Assembly: GCA_023435025.1 (NCBI GenBank)
Contig: JAEYSE010000050.1
Span: forward strand, 1 to 22,055
Direction of reading: 5' to 3'
Origin: Bacillota bacterium
Lineage (GTDB): Bacteria > Bacillota > Clostridia > Christensenellales > CAG-138
Length of the DNA stretch: 22,055 nucleotides
The notes under the pieces were generated by a model. It saw only the letters and a list, made by a program, of their open reading frames with translations, had not been told where the DNA came from and ran no database searches. A program made the translations under genes and the position numbers. This document shows positions 7,448 to 14,449 of the stretch, one piece after another; positions within the stretch are counted from its first letter, which is position 1; every line of letters starts with the position of its first letter.

Positions 7448-8659
7448 TTACTCCGCTCTTTTCCCCGCCGAACGCCAGGTGAAATAGAAAAATGGAACCG
7501 CGACGAGCTGGGCGCATACCGAAAAGACAACAAGCCAGATCGGAGCAATGTCATAAAGCATGCCCATCACCCAGCTCCCTAAAAACCAGAATGCACCGAA
7601 TGCGGTTTGAAATACACCAAAGCCGGTTGAGCGGTTTTCCTTGGATACGATTGTGGTAACTACGGATTTTAAAATGGATTCCTGCGCCCCCATACCGATG
7701 CCCCACAGGATAATGCCGATGATGGCGGCAGTGAGCGTTTGAAAGCCGAATATGAATATGGAAAACAGCGCGGAAATCACGCTCGATACCATCAGCACCC
7801 AAATCCCCAATTTATCATACATCCACCCAAAAAGAAGGGCGGCAAACGCGTCCACAAGCATGGCGGCGGCATAGAGCAAAGGAAGCGTGTCGTTCGGCAC
7901 AAGCGCCTGCCGGGAGATATGCATGGTGATGAGCGGAAAATCGGCAAAGCCCAGAGCCAGCAAACTAATTCCAACAATATAGAGTATAAAAGTCGGCTGT
8001 AGCCGGAGTTTCCCCGCACGGGGCTCAGATATATCGAAGCTTTCGGGGTTGGGAAACTTCTTTTTTGCAAGAAAGAGGGAAAGCAATGTCAGTGCCGCCG
8101 GAACGCCAAGCACGGCAAAGCATAAGGAATACGCCGCAAAGTCGCTTACTCCCCGTTTGAACAGCAGCACAACAAACAGAATGACAGGCCCCAGAAACGC
8201 GCCCAGTTGATCCAAGAATTCCTGGATGGCGAAGGACTTCCCCGCACCAATCTGCGTTGCGGCAAAGGACACCAGCGTGTTTTTTGCCGGTTGCCGGATT
8301 GCTTTTCCCACCCGTTCAAGAACGATCAGCACGCATGCATATATCCAGCCGTTTTCCGAAACCAAGGCAAGCGCGGGTATCGCCGCCATATTGATCACAT
8401 AGCCAATGAATGTCATGACCCAGTATTTCTTAAACCGGTCCGCTAGAACCCCTGTGAGTAGCCGGAACGAATACCCGATCATTTCGCCAAGCCCGGATAC
8501 AAAGCCTATCGTCGCCGCCGAAGCGCCAAGCAGGGACAGGTAAACGCCATAGATGCTCCTTGCGCCCTCATGCGTCATATCCGAAAACATGCTGACGACG
8601 CCCATCATCAGGACAAAAGCGAGTGCCGGTTTGATGTGTCTCTTATTTTTATTTTCCAT
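7448..8659 (-). CDS. Major facilitator superfamily transporter
   Basis: A 403-residue inner-membrane transporter with about twelve hydrophobic segments and an MFS_1 layout. The conserved loop between helices 2 and 3 is visible as RLLTGVLADRFKKYW, matching the MFS G...DR.GR...-like pattern. The N-terminal part has SDMTHEGARSIYGVYL. The ATG at 8659 begins the basic leader MENKNKRH; the ribosome binding site is weak, and an ATG five codons earlier is an alternative. The open frame extends further to 8767, but the promoter overlaps that part. Substrate cannot be inferred; drug or metabolite efflux is the usual guess for this family. A decayed copy of its 3' end sits at 6898-7016. Confidence 0.9.
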   Translation of the reverse strand: MENKNKRHIKPALAFVLMMGVVSMFSDMTHEGARSIYGVYLSLLGASAATIGFVSGLGEMIGYSFRLLTGVLADRFKKYWVMTFIGYVINMAAIPALALVSENGWIYACVLIVLERVGKAIRQPAKNTLVSFAATQIGAGKSFAIQEFLDQLGAFLGPVILFVVLLFKRGVSDFAAYSLCFAVLGVPAALTLLSLFLAKKKFPNPESFDISEPRAGKLRLQPTFILYIVGISLLALGFADFPLITMHISRQALVPNDTLPLLYAAAMLVDAFAALLFGWMYDKLGIWVLMVSSVISALFSIFIFGFQTLTAAIIGIILWGIGMGAQESILKSVVTTIVSKENRSTGFGVFQTAFGAFWFLGSWVMGMLYDIAPIWLVVFSVCAQLVAVPFFYFTWRSAGKRAE

Positions 8660-8683
8660 CGCTTTACAACCCATTCCAATAAT

Positions 8684-8725
8684 AAAAAGCCGATGATCCA
8701 GGGGACATTCGCCAGAGAGATCATC
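8684..8725 (-). promoter_or_regulatory. Attenuator-like hairpin in the MFS leader
   Basis: In the MFS 5' leader GATGATC (8725-8719) pairs with GATCATC (8698-8692), followed after three bases by T-rich sequence (complement of A-run 8684-8688), so it looks like an intrinsic terminator before the coding start. Just upstream CAGCA/TGCTG (about 8738-8727) can form a second, partly competing hairpin. Confidence 0.4.
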
Positions 8726-8738
8726 AGCACTTGCTGCT

Positions 8739-8767
8739 ATTTTACAACCGGATCGGACAGAAAACAA
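8739..8767 (-). promoter_or_regulatory. Sigma-A promoter of the MFS gene
   Basis: TTGTTT (8767-8762) and TAAAAT (8744-8739) are separated by exactly 17 bases on the minus strand. This gives a leader of roughly 75 bases ahead of the ATG at 8659. Confidence 0.55.
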
Positions 8768-8880
8768 TCATAATGTATATAAATAAGTTGTATGAGAGGT
8801 TTTGTTAGTATTCTCGCCGTGGTCCGCCGCTATGCTATAAGGCGGGGGCAGTAACGAGATTCGGGGGTATTTGATGTTTC

Positions 8881-8922
8881 GCCAACAAAACAGGCACCCT
8901 TACGGGTGCCTGTTTTGTTGGC
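8881..8922 (-). terminator. Terminator of the tRNA-Ser gene
   Basis: A perfect 19-base-pair stem, GCCAACAAAACAGGCACCC against its complement, with a four-base loop (8900-8903). In the transcribed direction the core GC stem is followed by TGTTTTGTT. The 5' arm starts at the tRNA discriminator base and includes the CCA tail. Confidence 0.85.
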
Positions 8923-9009
8923 GGAGAGAAAGGGATTTGAACCCTTGTCACGGTTCCCCGTGAACACGATTTCCAGTCGTGCGCCTTAGACCAACTCAGC
9001 CATCTCTCC
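8919..9009 (-). tRNA. trnS: tRNA-Ser, anticodon GGA
   Basis: A 91-base class II tRNA with encoded CCA (8921-8919) and discriminator G (8922). The acceptor stem is GGAGAGA/TCTCTCC. The anticodon loop CTGGAAA (8976-8970) carries GGA at 8974-8972, closed by CACGA/TCGTG. A long variable arm built on CACGG/CCGTG and the T-loop GGTTCAAATCC confirm serine identity. It reads UCC and UCU codons. The gene is monocistronic and the terminator overlaps its 3' tail. Confidence 0.97.
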
Positions 9010-9036
9010 AAATATTCTTATGAACTTTACTGCGGC

Positions 9037-9073
9037 TGTACATGATTTCCAGCCGTGCGCCTTCGTCTTGCTC
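9037..9073 (-). repeat. Degenerate partial copy of tRNA-Ser
   Basis: Bases 9037-9073 match 8961-8997 of the tRNA gene at 29 of 37 positions, without gaps. The copy covers the anticodon arm and most of the D arm, including the block GATTTCCAG then CGTGCGCCTT. Acceptor and T arms are absent, so it is not a functional tRNA. Partial tRNA copies can mark old integration or recombination ends. The following stretch to the DUF421 stop at 9289 contains no convincing gene. Confidence 0.7.
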
Positions 9074-9288
9074 TCACGCGCTTTCCTATCTTACAACAAA
9101 TAGTTTAAAAATGCAAGTACGGAATTTTGCCTTTCCGAGGCTTCTTCTTCTATCATTCGCCGCTCTTTTTATCATATTTCTGGAGCTTTCTCTGTTGTTT
9201 GAGGATATTATGAGGATAAAAAATAAGCAGTTGACTTGCAGCTACAGGCACAATTGATCGATTGAAATGCGACACACGTATAGAAAGG

Positions 9289-9999
9289 TTATTCAAATAC
9301 GTCCTTTTTCATCTGCCGCTTGATTTTGGGGTATACGATCAAAGTTCCCTCACTATCGCAGGTGGCGAGAAAGATTTCCGATATGCTTTGCACACGCTGG
9401 GTTTTGAGTTGTTTGTTGAGCCACTCTTCATTCTTGCCCGCAAACATCAGGTTCTCCTGCATGATGTGCCCGTCTATGATAACGTTGATAGCGGGTTTCT
9501 CATCCGGCGGGGTTAGGTTCATATCCTTGGGGGTTGCAGGCCTTTCCTTGGATAACGGCAAAAAGCTGATTTTGCCGTTGGGCTCCAATATCGCGCTCTG
9601 CAGCTGGGCGATGTTAAAATAGCCCTGGTTCCGGCACAGCATCAGAAATTCGTCGACATCTATTCTTGCCTTTTTCAGGTTGCCCTCGTACAGCTTGCCG
9701 TCCTCAAACAGAACCAGCGATTTTCCCGTCAAAAACCGGCGCAGTACAATGGATTTATAATTGGCATAGGAGATCAAAACGGAAAACAGCGCGTAGATGA
9801 CCATCGCCAGCAGCGGCTTTTCAAATTCCTCCAGATTAGTGGCCATTTCCGCCGAAATGGAGCCGATTGTGATACCCACGATATAATCGAACATGCTCAG
9901 CTGGGACATCTGCTTGTTTCCCATTATTTTGGTCAGGATAAACAGCATCAGAAGGGAACCAACCGACGTACATGCGACGAAAAGCAAATCCATCAACAT
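9289..9999 (-). CDS. DUF421 family membrane protein (YetF-like)
   Basis: A 236-residue protein with about three membrane segments in the first 80 residues, containing the family pattern LSMFDYIVGITIGSISAEMA, and a cytoplasmic alpha/beta domain with RFLTGKSLVLFEDGK and LMLCRNQGYFNIAQLQSAILEPNG. These match the YetF/YrbG (DUF421) family, found widely in Firmicutes and often sporulation- or stress-associated; molecular function is unresolved. The ATG at 9999 follows GAGG by six bases and was preferred over an in-frame GTG at 10011 that overlaps the binding site. It is probably monocistronic, as a terminator stands upstream at 10074-10098. Confidence 0.88.
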   Translation of the reverse strand: MLMDLLFVACTSVGSLLMLFILTKIMGNKQMSQLSMFDYIVGITIGSISAEMATNLEEFEKPLLAMVIYALFSVLISYANYKSIVLRRFLTGKSLVLFEDGKLYEGNLKKARIDVDEFLMLCRNQGYFNIAQLQSAILEPNGKISFLPLSKERPATPKDMNLTPPDEKPAINVIIDGHIMQENLMFAGKNEEWLNKQLKTQRVQSISEIFLATCDSEGTLIVYPKIKRQMKKDVFE

Positions 10000-10073
10000 A
10001 GACAGCCTCACTGCTTACTTTTGGAATACTCATAGACTGTCCGGTTTGTTTGAGGATATTCTTTTGCTTGCAT

Positions 10074-10098
10074 AAAAAAGGCAGGCTAAACGCCTGCC
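10074..10098 (-). terminator. Terminator of the cbiQ-cbiO-larB-larC operon
   Basis: GGCAGGC (10098-10092) pairs with GCCTGCC (10086-10080) around GTTTA, followed by TTTTTT (10079-10074) on the minus strand. It begins 22 bases after the stop of the dihydrofolate-reductase-like gene. Confidence 0.92.
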
Positions 10099-10120
10099 CG
10101 AACATTTCGTATCTCAGGGA

Positions 10121-10654
10121 CTATCTTCTGACGTATGTCAGTTCTACCATTCCATCGGTTATTTTTGCTCCAATCAGCCGGAGCTTGATTTCCGGGTTGT
10201 CCCGCAAGAAAAGGGGAATCCCTTCACCCAACACCTCTGGAATTACAGTAACAATATACATATCGATGGCGTCGCGTTTGATAAATTGGTCAATCACCTT
10301 TCCTCCGCCCATCAACCAGATATTCTTCCCCTGGCCCTCTTTGATGCTGTTTACAAAAGAAACGATATCCCCCGAAATAAACTCGGCATGGTCATTTGCG
10401 GGCATTTCTCCCGTTGTTGCCACATAGCACTTTTTTCCCCCGTACATCCAGACATCGGGCGACAGCTCATTTATAAGCTGATCGTATGTGGTCCTTCCCA
10501 TGACGATGGTATCTATCGTTTCATAGAAGACATCATATCCGTAGTCGGCATTCGGCTCGTCCCCGTTTCCTCCCAGCCAATCCACCGCTCCGCTGCTTCT
10601 TGCGATATATCCATCCAAACTAACGGCAATATAAAGAACAACTTTGCGTTCCAT
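10121..10654 (-). CDS. Dihydrofolate-reductase-like protein (RibD C-terminal family)
   Basis: A 177-residue cytoplasmic protein of the RibD C-terminal/DHFR-like family, as in Bacillus YwjB and YyaP. The N-terminal VVLYIAVSLDGYIA, central IVMGRTTYDQL, GKNIWLMGGGKVIDQF (NADPH-binding region) and C-terminal DMYIVTVIPEVLGEGIPLF are the hallmarks. Length is normal. AGGAGG precedes the ATG by four bases. It starts only 26 bases after larC, with no promoter between, and is followed by the operon terminator, so it should be transcribed with the nickel-cofactor genes. It may reduce a pyridine or flavin-related compound; a role in NPN metabolism is only a guess from position. Confidence 0.9.
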   Translation of the reverse strand: MERKVVLYIAVSLDGYIARSSGAVDWLGGNGDEPNADYGYDVFYETIDTIVMGRTTYDQLINELSPDVWMYGGKKCYVATTGEMPANDHAEFISGDIVSFVNSIKEGQGKNIWLMGGGKVIDQFIKRDAIDMYIVTVIPEVLGEGIPLFLRDNPEIKLRLIGAKITDGMVELTYVRR

Positions 10655-10680
10655 TCGTCCTCCTGCCGCAACCGCTCTAT

Positions 10681-11967
10681 TTATGATCCATGCGGGCTCG
10701 GTTCTTTTAATACCCGCTCATATGCTTCCCCAAACGGAAGGCCATGCTCTTTTGCGAGCCTTGCGACATCTTCGTATTCCGGCTTGCTTCTTTGCACCCC
10801 ATACCCCTGCGCCTGCTTGATGCGCACAGCGCCTAAGGAAGTTTCACGCTCTTCCACGCTGCGGGTAAGCGTATAGCGGTTACAGGAGAACACCCGAACG
10901 CCAAGCGTGCTGGTGTGGCTGAACAAAAGCTTGGAAAAACGCTCCGTTTCTTCTTCCCCACAAAGGCAGGTTACTACAAACCCGGGGCGGTTCTTTTTCA
11001 TGTAAACTGGCTGCACATAGACATCCAGAGCGCCTTCGGCTAAAATTGCCTGCGTGGCAAAGCCTATGGCTTCGGGCGTCATATCGTCTATGTTGCACCG
11101 AATTTCCGCCACGCGCTCCCGGTTATCCTGCGCGGCGAAACGCTCGCCCCAGAACGCGCGCACACAGTTCGCTGCGGCAAAATTCTTTTTGCCCATTCCA
11201 TAGCCGGTTTTTTCTACCGTCATGCAGGGCATGCTGCCAAACCGGTTTGCAAAATGTTTGATTAGAGCCGCCCCGGTCGGCGTACAGAGTTCACCCAGCG
11301 TGCCGTCCGAGTAAGTCGGAATTCCATTAAGCAAATGTGCGGTTGCGGGAGCGGGTACGGGCAGCACGCCATGCGAGGTTTTTACCTGGCCGGAGCCCGT
11401 GTGGACGGGGGAAGCGATGATTTCTTCCGGCCGCAGCATATGGATAAGTAAGCATACGCCCAGAATATCCGCCACCGCATCCAGCGCGCCGACCTCATGG
11501 AAATGGACGTGCTCCACCGTCTTGCCATGGACATGCGCTTCCGCTTCCGCAAGAGCAATATATACGGCAACGGCGTCGTCCTTGACCTCCTGGGGCAGCG
11601 CAAGACTTTCAATGAGCGAGCGGATATCCCCCAACTCATTGTGGTCATGGTGCTCCGCCGCATGCTCCGCATGGGTATGCCCTTCCTCTTCATGCACATG
11701 CTCGGTATGGACATCTCCCTTTCCATGCGCGTGCTCCGTATGATGATGGTCCAGGCTCTCCTCTTCCCCCCCGGAAATTTTGACAACCGCGCGGGAACCA
11801 TGTATGCCGCATTTCTGCTCCGGAATAATTTCAATGGAAACGCCGGGCAAATGAAGCCCGTTCATTGTCTCCAAAAACAGTTCTTTCTGTTCGCAAAGCT
11901 CGTAAAGCGAGGCCAGAAGCATATCCCCTGCCGCACCCATGCGGCATTCCAAATACAAGCAGCCCAT
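10681..11967 (-). CDS. larC: LarC, nickel insertion protein for NPN cofactor
   Basis: LarC inserts nickel into pyridinium-3,5-bisthiocarboxylic acid mononucleotide, using CTP, to give the nickel-pincer nucleotide of lactate racemase-type enzymes. The 428-residue frame is intact, beginning YLECRMGAAGDMLLASL, the characteristic LarC start. A histidine-rich stretch at about 74-109 holds some 14 histidines and probably binds or stores nickel. In Lactobacillus plantarum larC is split and needs ribosomal frameshifting; here one frame covers both halves. The ATG at 11967 directly follows the larB TAA, with GAGGGG six bases upstream. Confidence 0.95.
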   Translation of the reverse strand: MGCLYLECRMGAAGDMLLASLYELCEQKELFLETMNGLHLPGVSIEIIPEQKCGIHGSRAVVKISGGEEESLDHHHTEHAHGKGDVHTEHVHEEEGHTHAEHAAEHHDHNELGDIRSLIESLALPQEVKDDAVAVYIALAEAEAHVHGKTVEHVHFHEVGALDAVADILGVCLLIHMLRPEEIIASPVHTGSGQVKTSHGVLPVPAPATAHLLNGIPTYSDGTLGELCTPTGAALIKHFANRFGSMPCMTVEKTGYGMGKKNFAAANCVRAFWGERFAAQDNRERVAEIRCNIDDMTPEAIGFATQAILAEGALDVYVQPVYMKKNRPGFVVTCLCGEEETERFSKLLFSHTSTLGVRVFSCNRYTLTRSVEERETSLGAVRIKQAQGYGVQRSKPEYEDVARLAKEHGLPFGEAYERVLKEPSPHGS

Positions 11968-12723
11968 TTATAGCCCCTCTGTCATGTTGATTTTGTGGGC
12001 AAGATACCCCGCGCCAAAGCCGTTATCGATATTCACCACGCTCACGCCGCTTGCGCAGGAATTGAGCATGCACAAAAGCGCCGAAACACCGCCGAAGTTC
12101 GCGCCATACCCCACGCTGGTGGGTACGGCAACTACGGGGCATTCCACAAGCCCGCCCACCACACTTGCCAAAGCGCCCTCCATGCCTGCAACGGCCACAA
12201 TCGCGCGGGCGCTTACCAGCTTGTCGTAGTGCGCCAGCAGCCTGTGAAGGCCAGCGACACCGGCGTCGTAGACCCGCAGGACACAACTGCCCAAAGTCTC
12301 CGCCGTAAGCGCCGCTTCCTCCGCTACCGGCATATCGCTTGTGCCCGCGGAAACCACGACGACGGAGCCCTTCAGTGTCTTTTCCGCATCCGGGTTGACG
12401 ACGCCCAGCTTCGCAATCGGATGGTAGGCGAACGTATGCCTCTTCCCCAGCTCCTCCGCCGCCTCCGCACAAATGCGCGTCACAAGGATATCCTTGCCGC
12501 CCCTATTGAGCATAGCTTCCACGATGCCCAGTATCTGCTCCGTAGTCTTGTTTTGCCCGTATATGACCTCCGCCGTCCCTTGCCTTAACGCACGGTGATG
12601 ATCCACCTTGGCATAGCCAAGCTCTTCAAACGGCGCAATCTTGAGCCGTTCCACCACGGTTTCCGGTGCAAGCGCCCCGCTTTTTACGGCATACAGCAAT
12701 TCAGTGAGCGTTTTTTTATCCAT
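11968..12723 (-). CDS. larB: LarB, NPN biosynthesis carboxylase/hydrolase
   Basis: LarB carboxylates C5 of nicotinic acid adenine dinucleotide and cleaves the phosphoanhydride, giving pyridinium-3,5-dicarboxylic acid mononucleotide, the first NPN step. The 251-residue protein has an N-terminal helical part (residues 1-110) and a PurE-like C-terminal domain with VVVSAGTSDMPVAEEAALTA and GMEGALASVVGGLVECPVVAVPTSVGYG. Length is normal. AGGGGAG lies six bases before the ATG at 12723, and the start overlaps the end of cbiO by eight bases. It feeds LarE and LarC in the same region. Confidence 0.95.
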   Translation of the reverse strand: MDKKTLTELLYAVKSGALAPETVVERLKIAPFEELGYAKVDHHRALRQGTAEVIYGQNKTTEQILGIVEAMLNRGGKDILVTRICAEAAEELGKRHTFAYHPIAKLGVVNPDAEKTLKGSVVVVSAGTSDMPVAEEAALTAETLGSCVLRVYDAGVAGLHRLLAHYDKLVSARAIVAVAGMEGALASVVGGLVECPVVAVPTSVGYGANFGGVSALLCMLNSCASGVSVVNIDNGFGAGYLAHKINMTEGL

Positions 12724-13462
12724 CTTGTTCTCCCCTGCCGATTTCCTGTGTGCAAGCCGGAATGGCCTCCAACCCGCATTGTTCCATCAACTGTGTATCG
12801 TAAAAAAGTTCCTCCGGACGGCCGCGCAGCAGCACCGCACCCTTTTGCAGCACCGCCACCTCATCGCAAAGCTCCATTGCAAGCGGCAGGTCGTGCGTGG
12901 CAATGAGCTTGGTCTGCGGCAGACCCTTTAGCAGGGTAATCAAAGTCCTGCGGGCGCGTGGGTCTAAAAATGCGGAAGGCTCGTCCAGCAACAGCACATC
13001 AGGCCGCATGGCAAGCACCGCGGCCATGGCCGCCATCCGCTTTTCCCCGCCAGAAAGCCGGAGCGGAGAACGGTTCTTTAAATGCGCGATATTGCAAAGG
13101 TTAAGCGCGTCGTCCACAATTTCCCCGATCTCGTCCTCGGTTTTTCCGAAATTGCGGGGGCCGAACGCCACGTCTTCGTATATGGAGGGCATAAAAAGCT
13201 GATCGTCCGGGTTTTGAAACACCATGCCCACGCGGCTGCGGACGTCGTTTAGGTTGCTTTTCGTCAACACCACATCCGCAATTTCCACCCTGCCCTTCTC
13301 TGGTAGCAGCACTCCGCACAGTGTAAGCAGCAGCGTGGATTTACCCGCGCCGTTTGCACCCACAATGCCCATGCAGCGCCCGTTTTCCACGCGAAGGCTA
13401 AACGCGTTGAGGCCTACGGTTTTGTCCGGATAGCTTACCGTGATGTCCTGAATATCGATCAA
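12716..13462 (-). CDS. cbiO: ECF transporter ATPase CbiO-like, probably nickel
   Basis: A 248-residue energy-coupling-factor ATPase. Walker A GANGAGKS is at 35-42, the Q-loop motif VFQNPDDQLF, characteristic of ECF and cobalt/nickel ATPases, at 81-90, signature LSGGEK at 136-141 and Walker B LLLDE at 157-161. The start is TTG at 13462, overlapping the cbiQ TGA as TTGA; it is followed by larB with an overlap. With cbiQ it should power nickel uptake for LarC, like LarO/NikO; cobalt is the alternative. Substrate is inferred from the operon. Confidence 0.9.
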   Translation of the reverse strand: MIDIQDITVSYPDKTVGLNAFSLRVENGRCMGIVGANGAGKSTLLLTLCGVLLPEKGRVEIADVVLTKSNLNDVRSRVGMVFQNPDDQLFMPSIYEDVAFGPRNFGKTEDEIGEIVDDALNLCNIAHLKNRSPLRLSGGEKRMAAMAAVLAMRPDVLLLDEPSAFLDPRARRTLITLLKGLPQTKLIATHDLPLAMELCDEVAVLQKGAVLLRGRPEELFYDTQLMEQCGLEAIPACTQEIGRGEQDG

Positions 13463-14250
13463 TGGAACAGCCCGCCTATCAAGTGATTCAAAAGAGATAC
13501 CGGGTCAAAAAAGCGCAGAAGCGCACAGCCGGATACGATCAGCAGCAAAAACATAATATCGTGCCCGCGAAGCCCCTGCTTCTGCGCATATGCATGCTGC
13601 AGCGCATAGCCGCGGCATTTCATGGCATCGTATACGCGCTCAGCACGGTCAAAGCTCCGGATGAGAAGGCTACCGACAAAGCTTCCCATATGCCGGACCT
13701 CCACGCCCTTTTGCTGGGCGCTGCGCAAAAGATACGCGGTGCGCAATCCGCCCGCTTCCTCAAAAAGGGTACCCAGGTAGCGGTAAGTCATTTCAAATAC
13801 GGTAACGAATATGCGCGGAACGCGCAGCGCAAGCATGGCATCCGTCAACTCGCGCACGGGCGTGGTCGCAACCAATAGAAGCGCCGCCATCACGCAAAGG
13901 TAAGTCTTGAGCAATATGGAGACAAACGAAAGCGTCCCGAAGCTGATTGCGACATTCCCCAGCGTCAGCGCCGCAGCACTGTCAAAAAAAATGTTGGAAG
14001 CCCCCGCAAGCAGGCAAAACGGCAGCGCGAGAGCCGCCCGCTTATGCAGCAGCGCATACGGCGTTTCCGAAGCTGCCATCAACACGGCCGGGTAAAATAC
14101 GAACGGCACGATGCGACCAATTTCATAGCGCCCGAACGACACCACCGCAATTAAAACGGCAAGCGTGGACAGCAGCTTCACCACAGGATTTAGCCGGTGC
14201 ACCCACGTATTCCTGCCCGCCAATTGCTCCAGGGAGTGCAATTCATTCAC
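13459..14250 (-). CDS. cbiQ: ECF transporter transmembrane protein CbiQ-like
   Basis: A 263-residue membrane T component that couples the ATPase to the substrate-binding S subunit. The N-terminal WVHRLNPVVKLL is typical of CbiQ, several membrane helices follow, and the cytoplasmic coupling motif DRAERVYDAMKCRGY matches the family's Arg-Gly helix. The chosen start is GTG at 14250; its ribosome binding site is poor. A 17-codon minus-strand ORF (16 residues, ATG at 14298) ends in TGA overlapping this GTG, which may help coupling. No S component such as CbiM, NikM or LarMN is found next to it, which is unusual for this transporter type. Confidence 0.88.
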   Translation of the reverse strand: MNELHSLEQLAGRNTWVHRLNPVVKLLSTLAVLIAVVSFGRYEIGRIVPFVFYPAVLMAASETPYALLHKRAALALPFCLLAGASNIFFDSAAALTLGNVAISFGTLSFVSILLKTYLCVMAALLLVATTPVRELTDAMLALRVPRIFVTVFEMTYRYLGTLFEEAGGLRTAYLLRSAQQKGVEVRHMGSFVGSLLIRSFDRAERVYDAMKCRGYALQHAYAQKQGLRGHDIMFLLLIVSGCALLRFFDPVSLLNHLIGGLFH

Positions 14251-14449
14251 TTTTGCGCCAAGGTCCGCCGTAAATAGCCCTCTTTTCCTGAATACATACG
14301 GTACTTTTTGTTTTAAGTATGCGCTCTAAAACCGATTCACCGGATCGGCTTTTCCCTTCGGCGACGGCCCGCAGGCCTAGTGCCGAGGCGTATCCCGCCG
14401 AAGGCTCAACGAACCCGCTTCTCTTCGAAACGCCCCTTAGAACCCACTC
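14251..14449 (-). repeat. Structured intergenic element between larE and cbiQ
   Basis: The 199 bases hold several hairpins. CCTTCGGCG (14355-14363) pairs over nine bases with CGCCGAAGG (14396-14404), with smaller GGCC-type stems inside. A CGCTTC/GAAACG hairpin lies near 14415-14431, and a terminator-like hairpin at 14328-14353. After the larE stop codon the same frame stays open for 66 codons, through the whole element, to a TGA just inside cbiQ. The coding look plus strong structure suggests an intergenic repeat unit or an unknown RNA. I see no known riboswitch consensus (no cobalamin, NiCo or TPP core). Confidence 0.5.
14328..14353. terminator. Bidirectional terminator-like hairpin after larE
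   Basis: CCGAT (14332-14336) pairs with ATCGG (14344-14348), flanked by AAAA (14328-14331) and, after one bulged base, TTTT (14350-14353). It would end larE transcripts on the minus strand and separates larE from cbiQ, which then needs its own promoter or read-through. Confidence 0.55.

Noticed and set aside
11497..11973. 158-codon plus-strand frame
   Set aside because: Met/Leu-rich reading of the antisense of larC's histidine-rich region; not a real protein.
14248..14298. 17-codon minus-strand ORF overlapping the cbiQ GTG
   Set aside because: No ribosome binding site and no repeated regulatory codons, so not called a leader peptide; mentioned only under cbiQ.
14251..14449. Known riboswitch (cobalamin, NiCo or TPP) ahead of cbiQ
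   Set aside because: None of the conserved core sequences is present, although the region is strongly structured.
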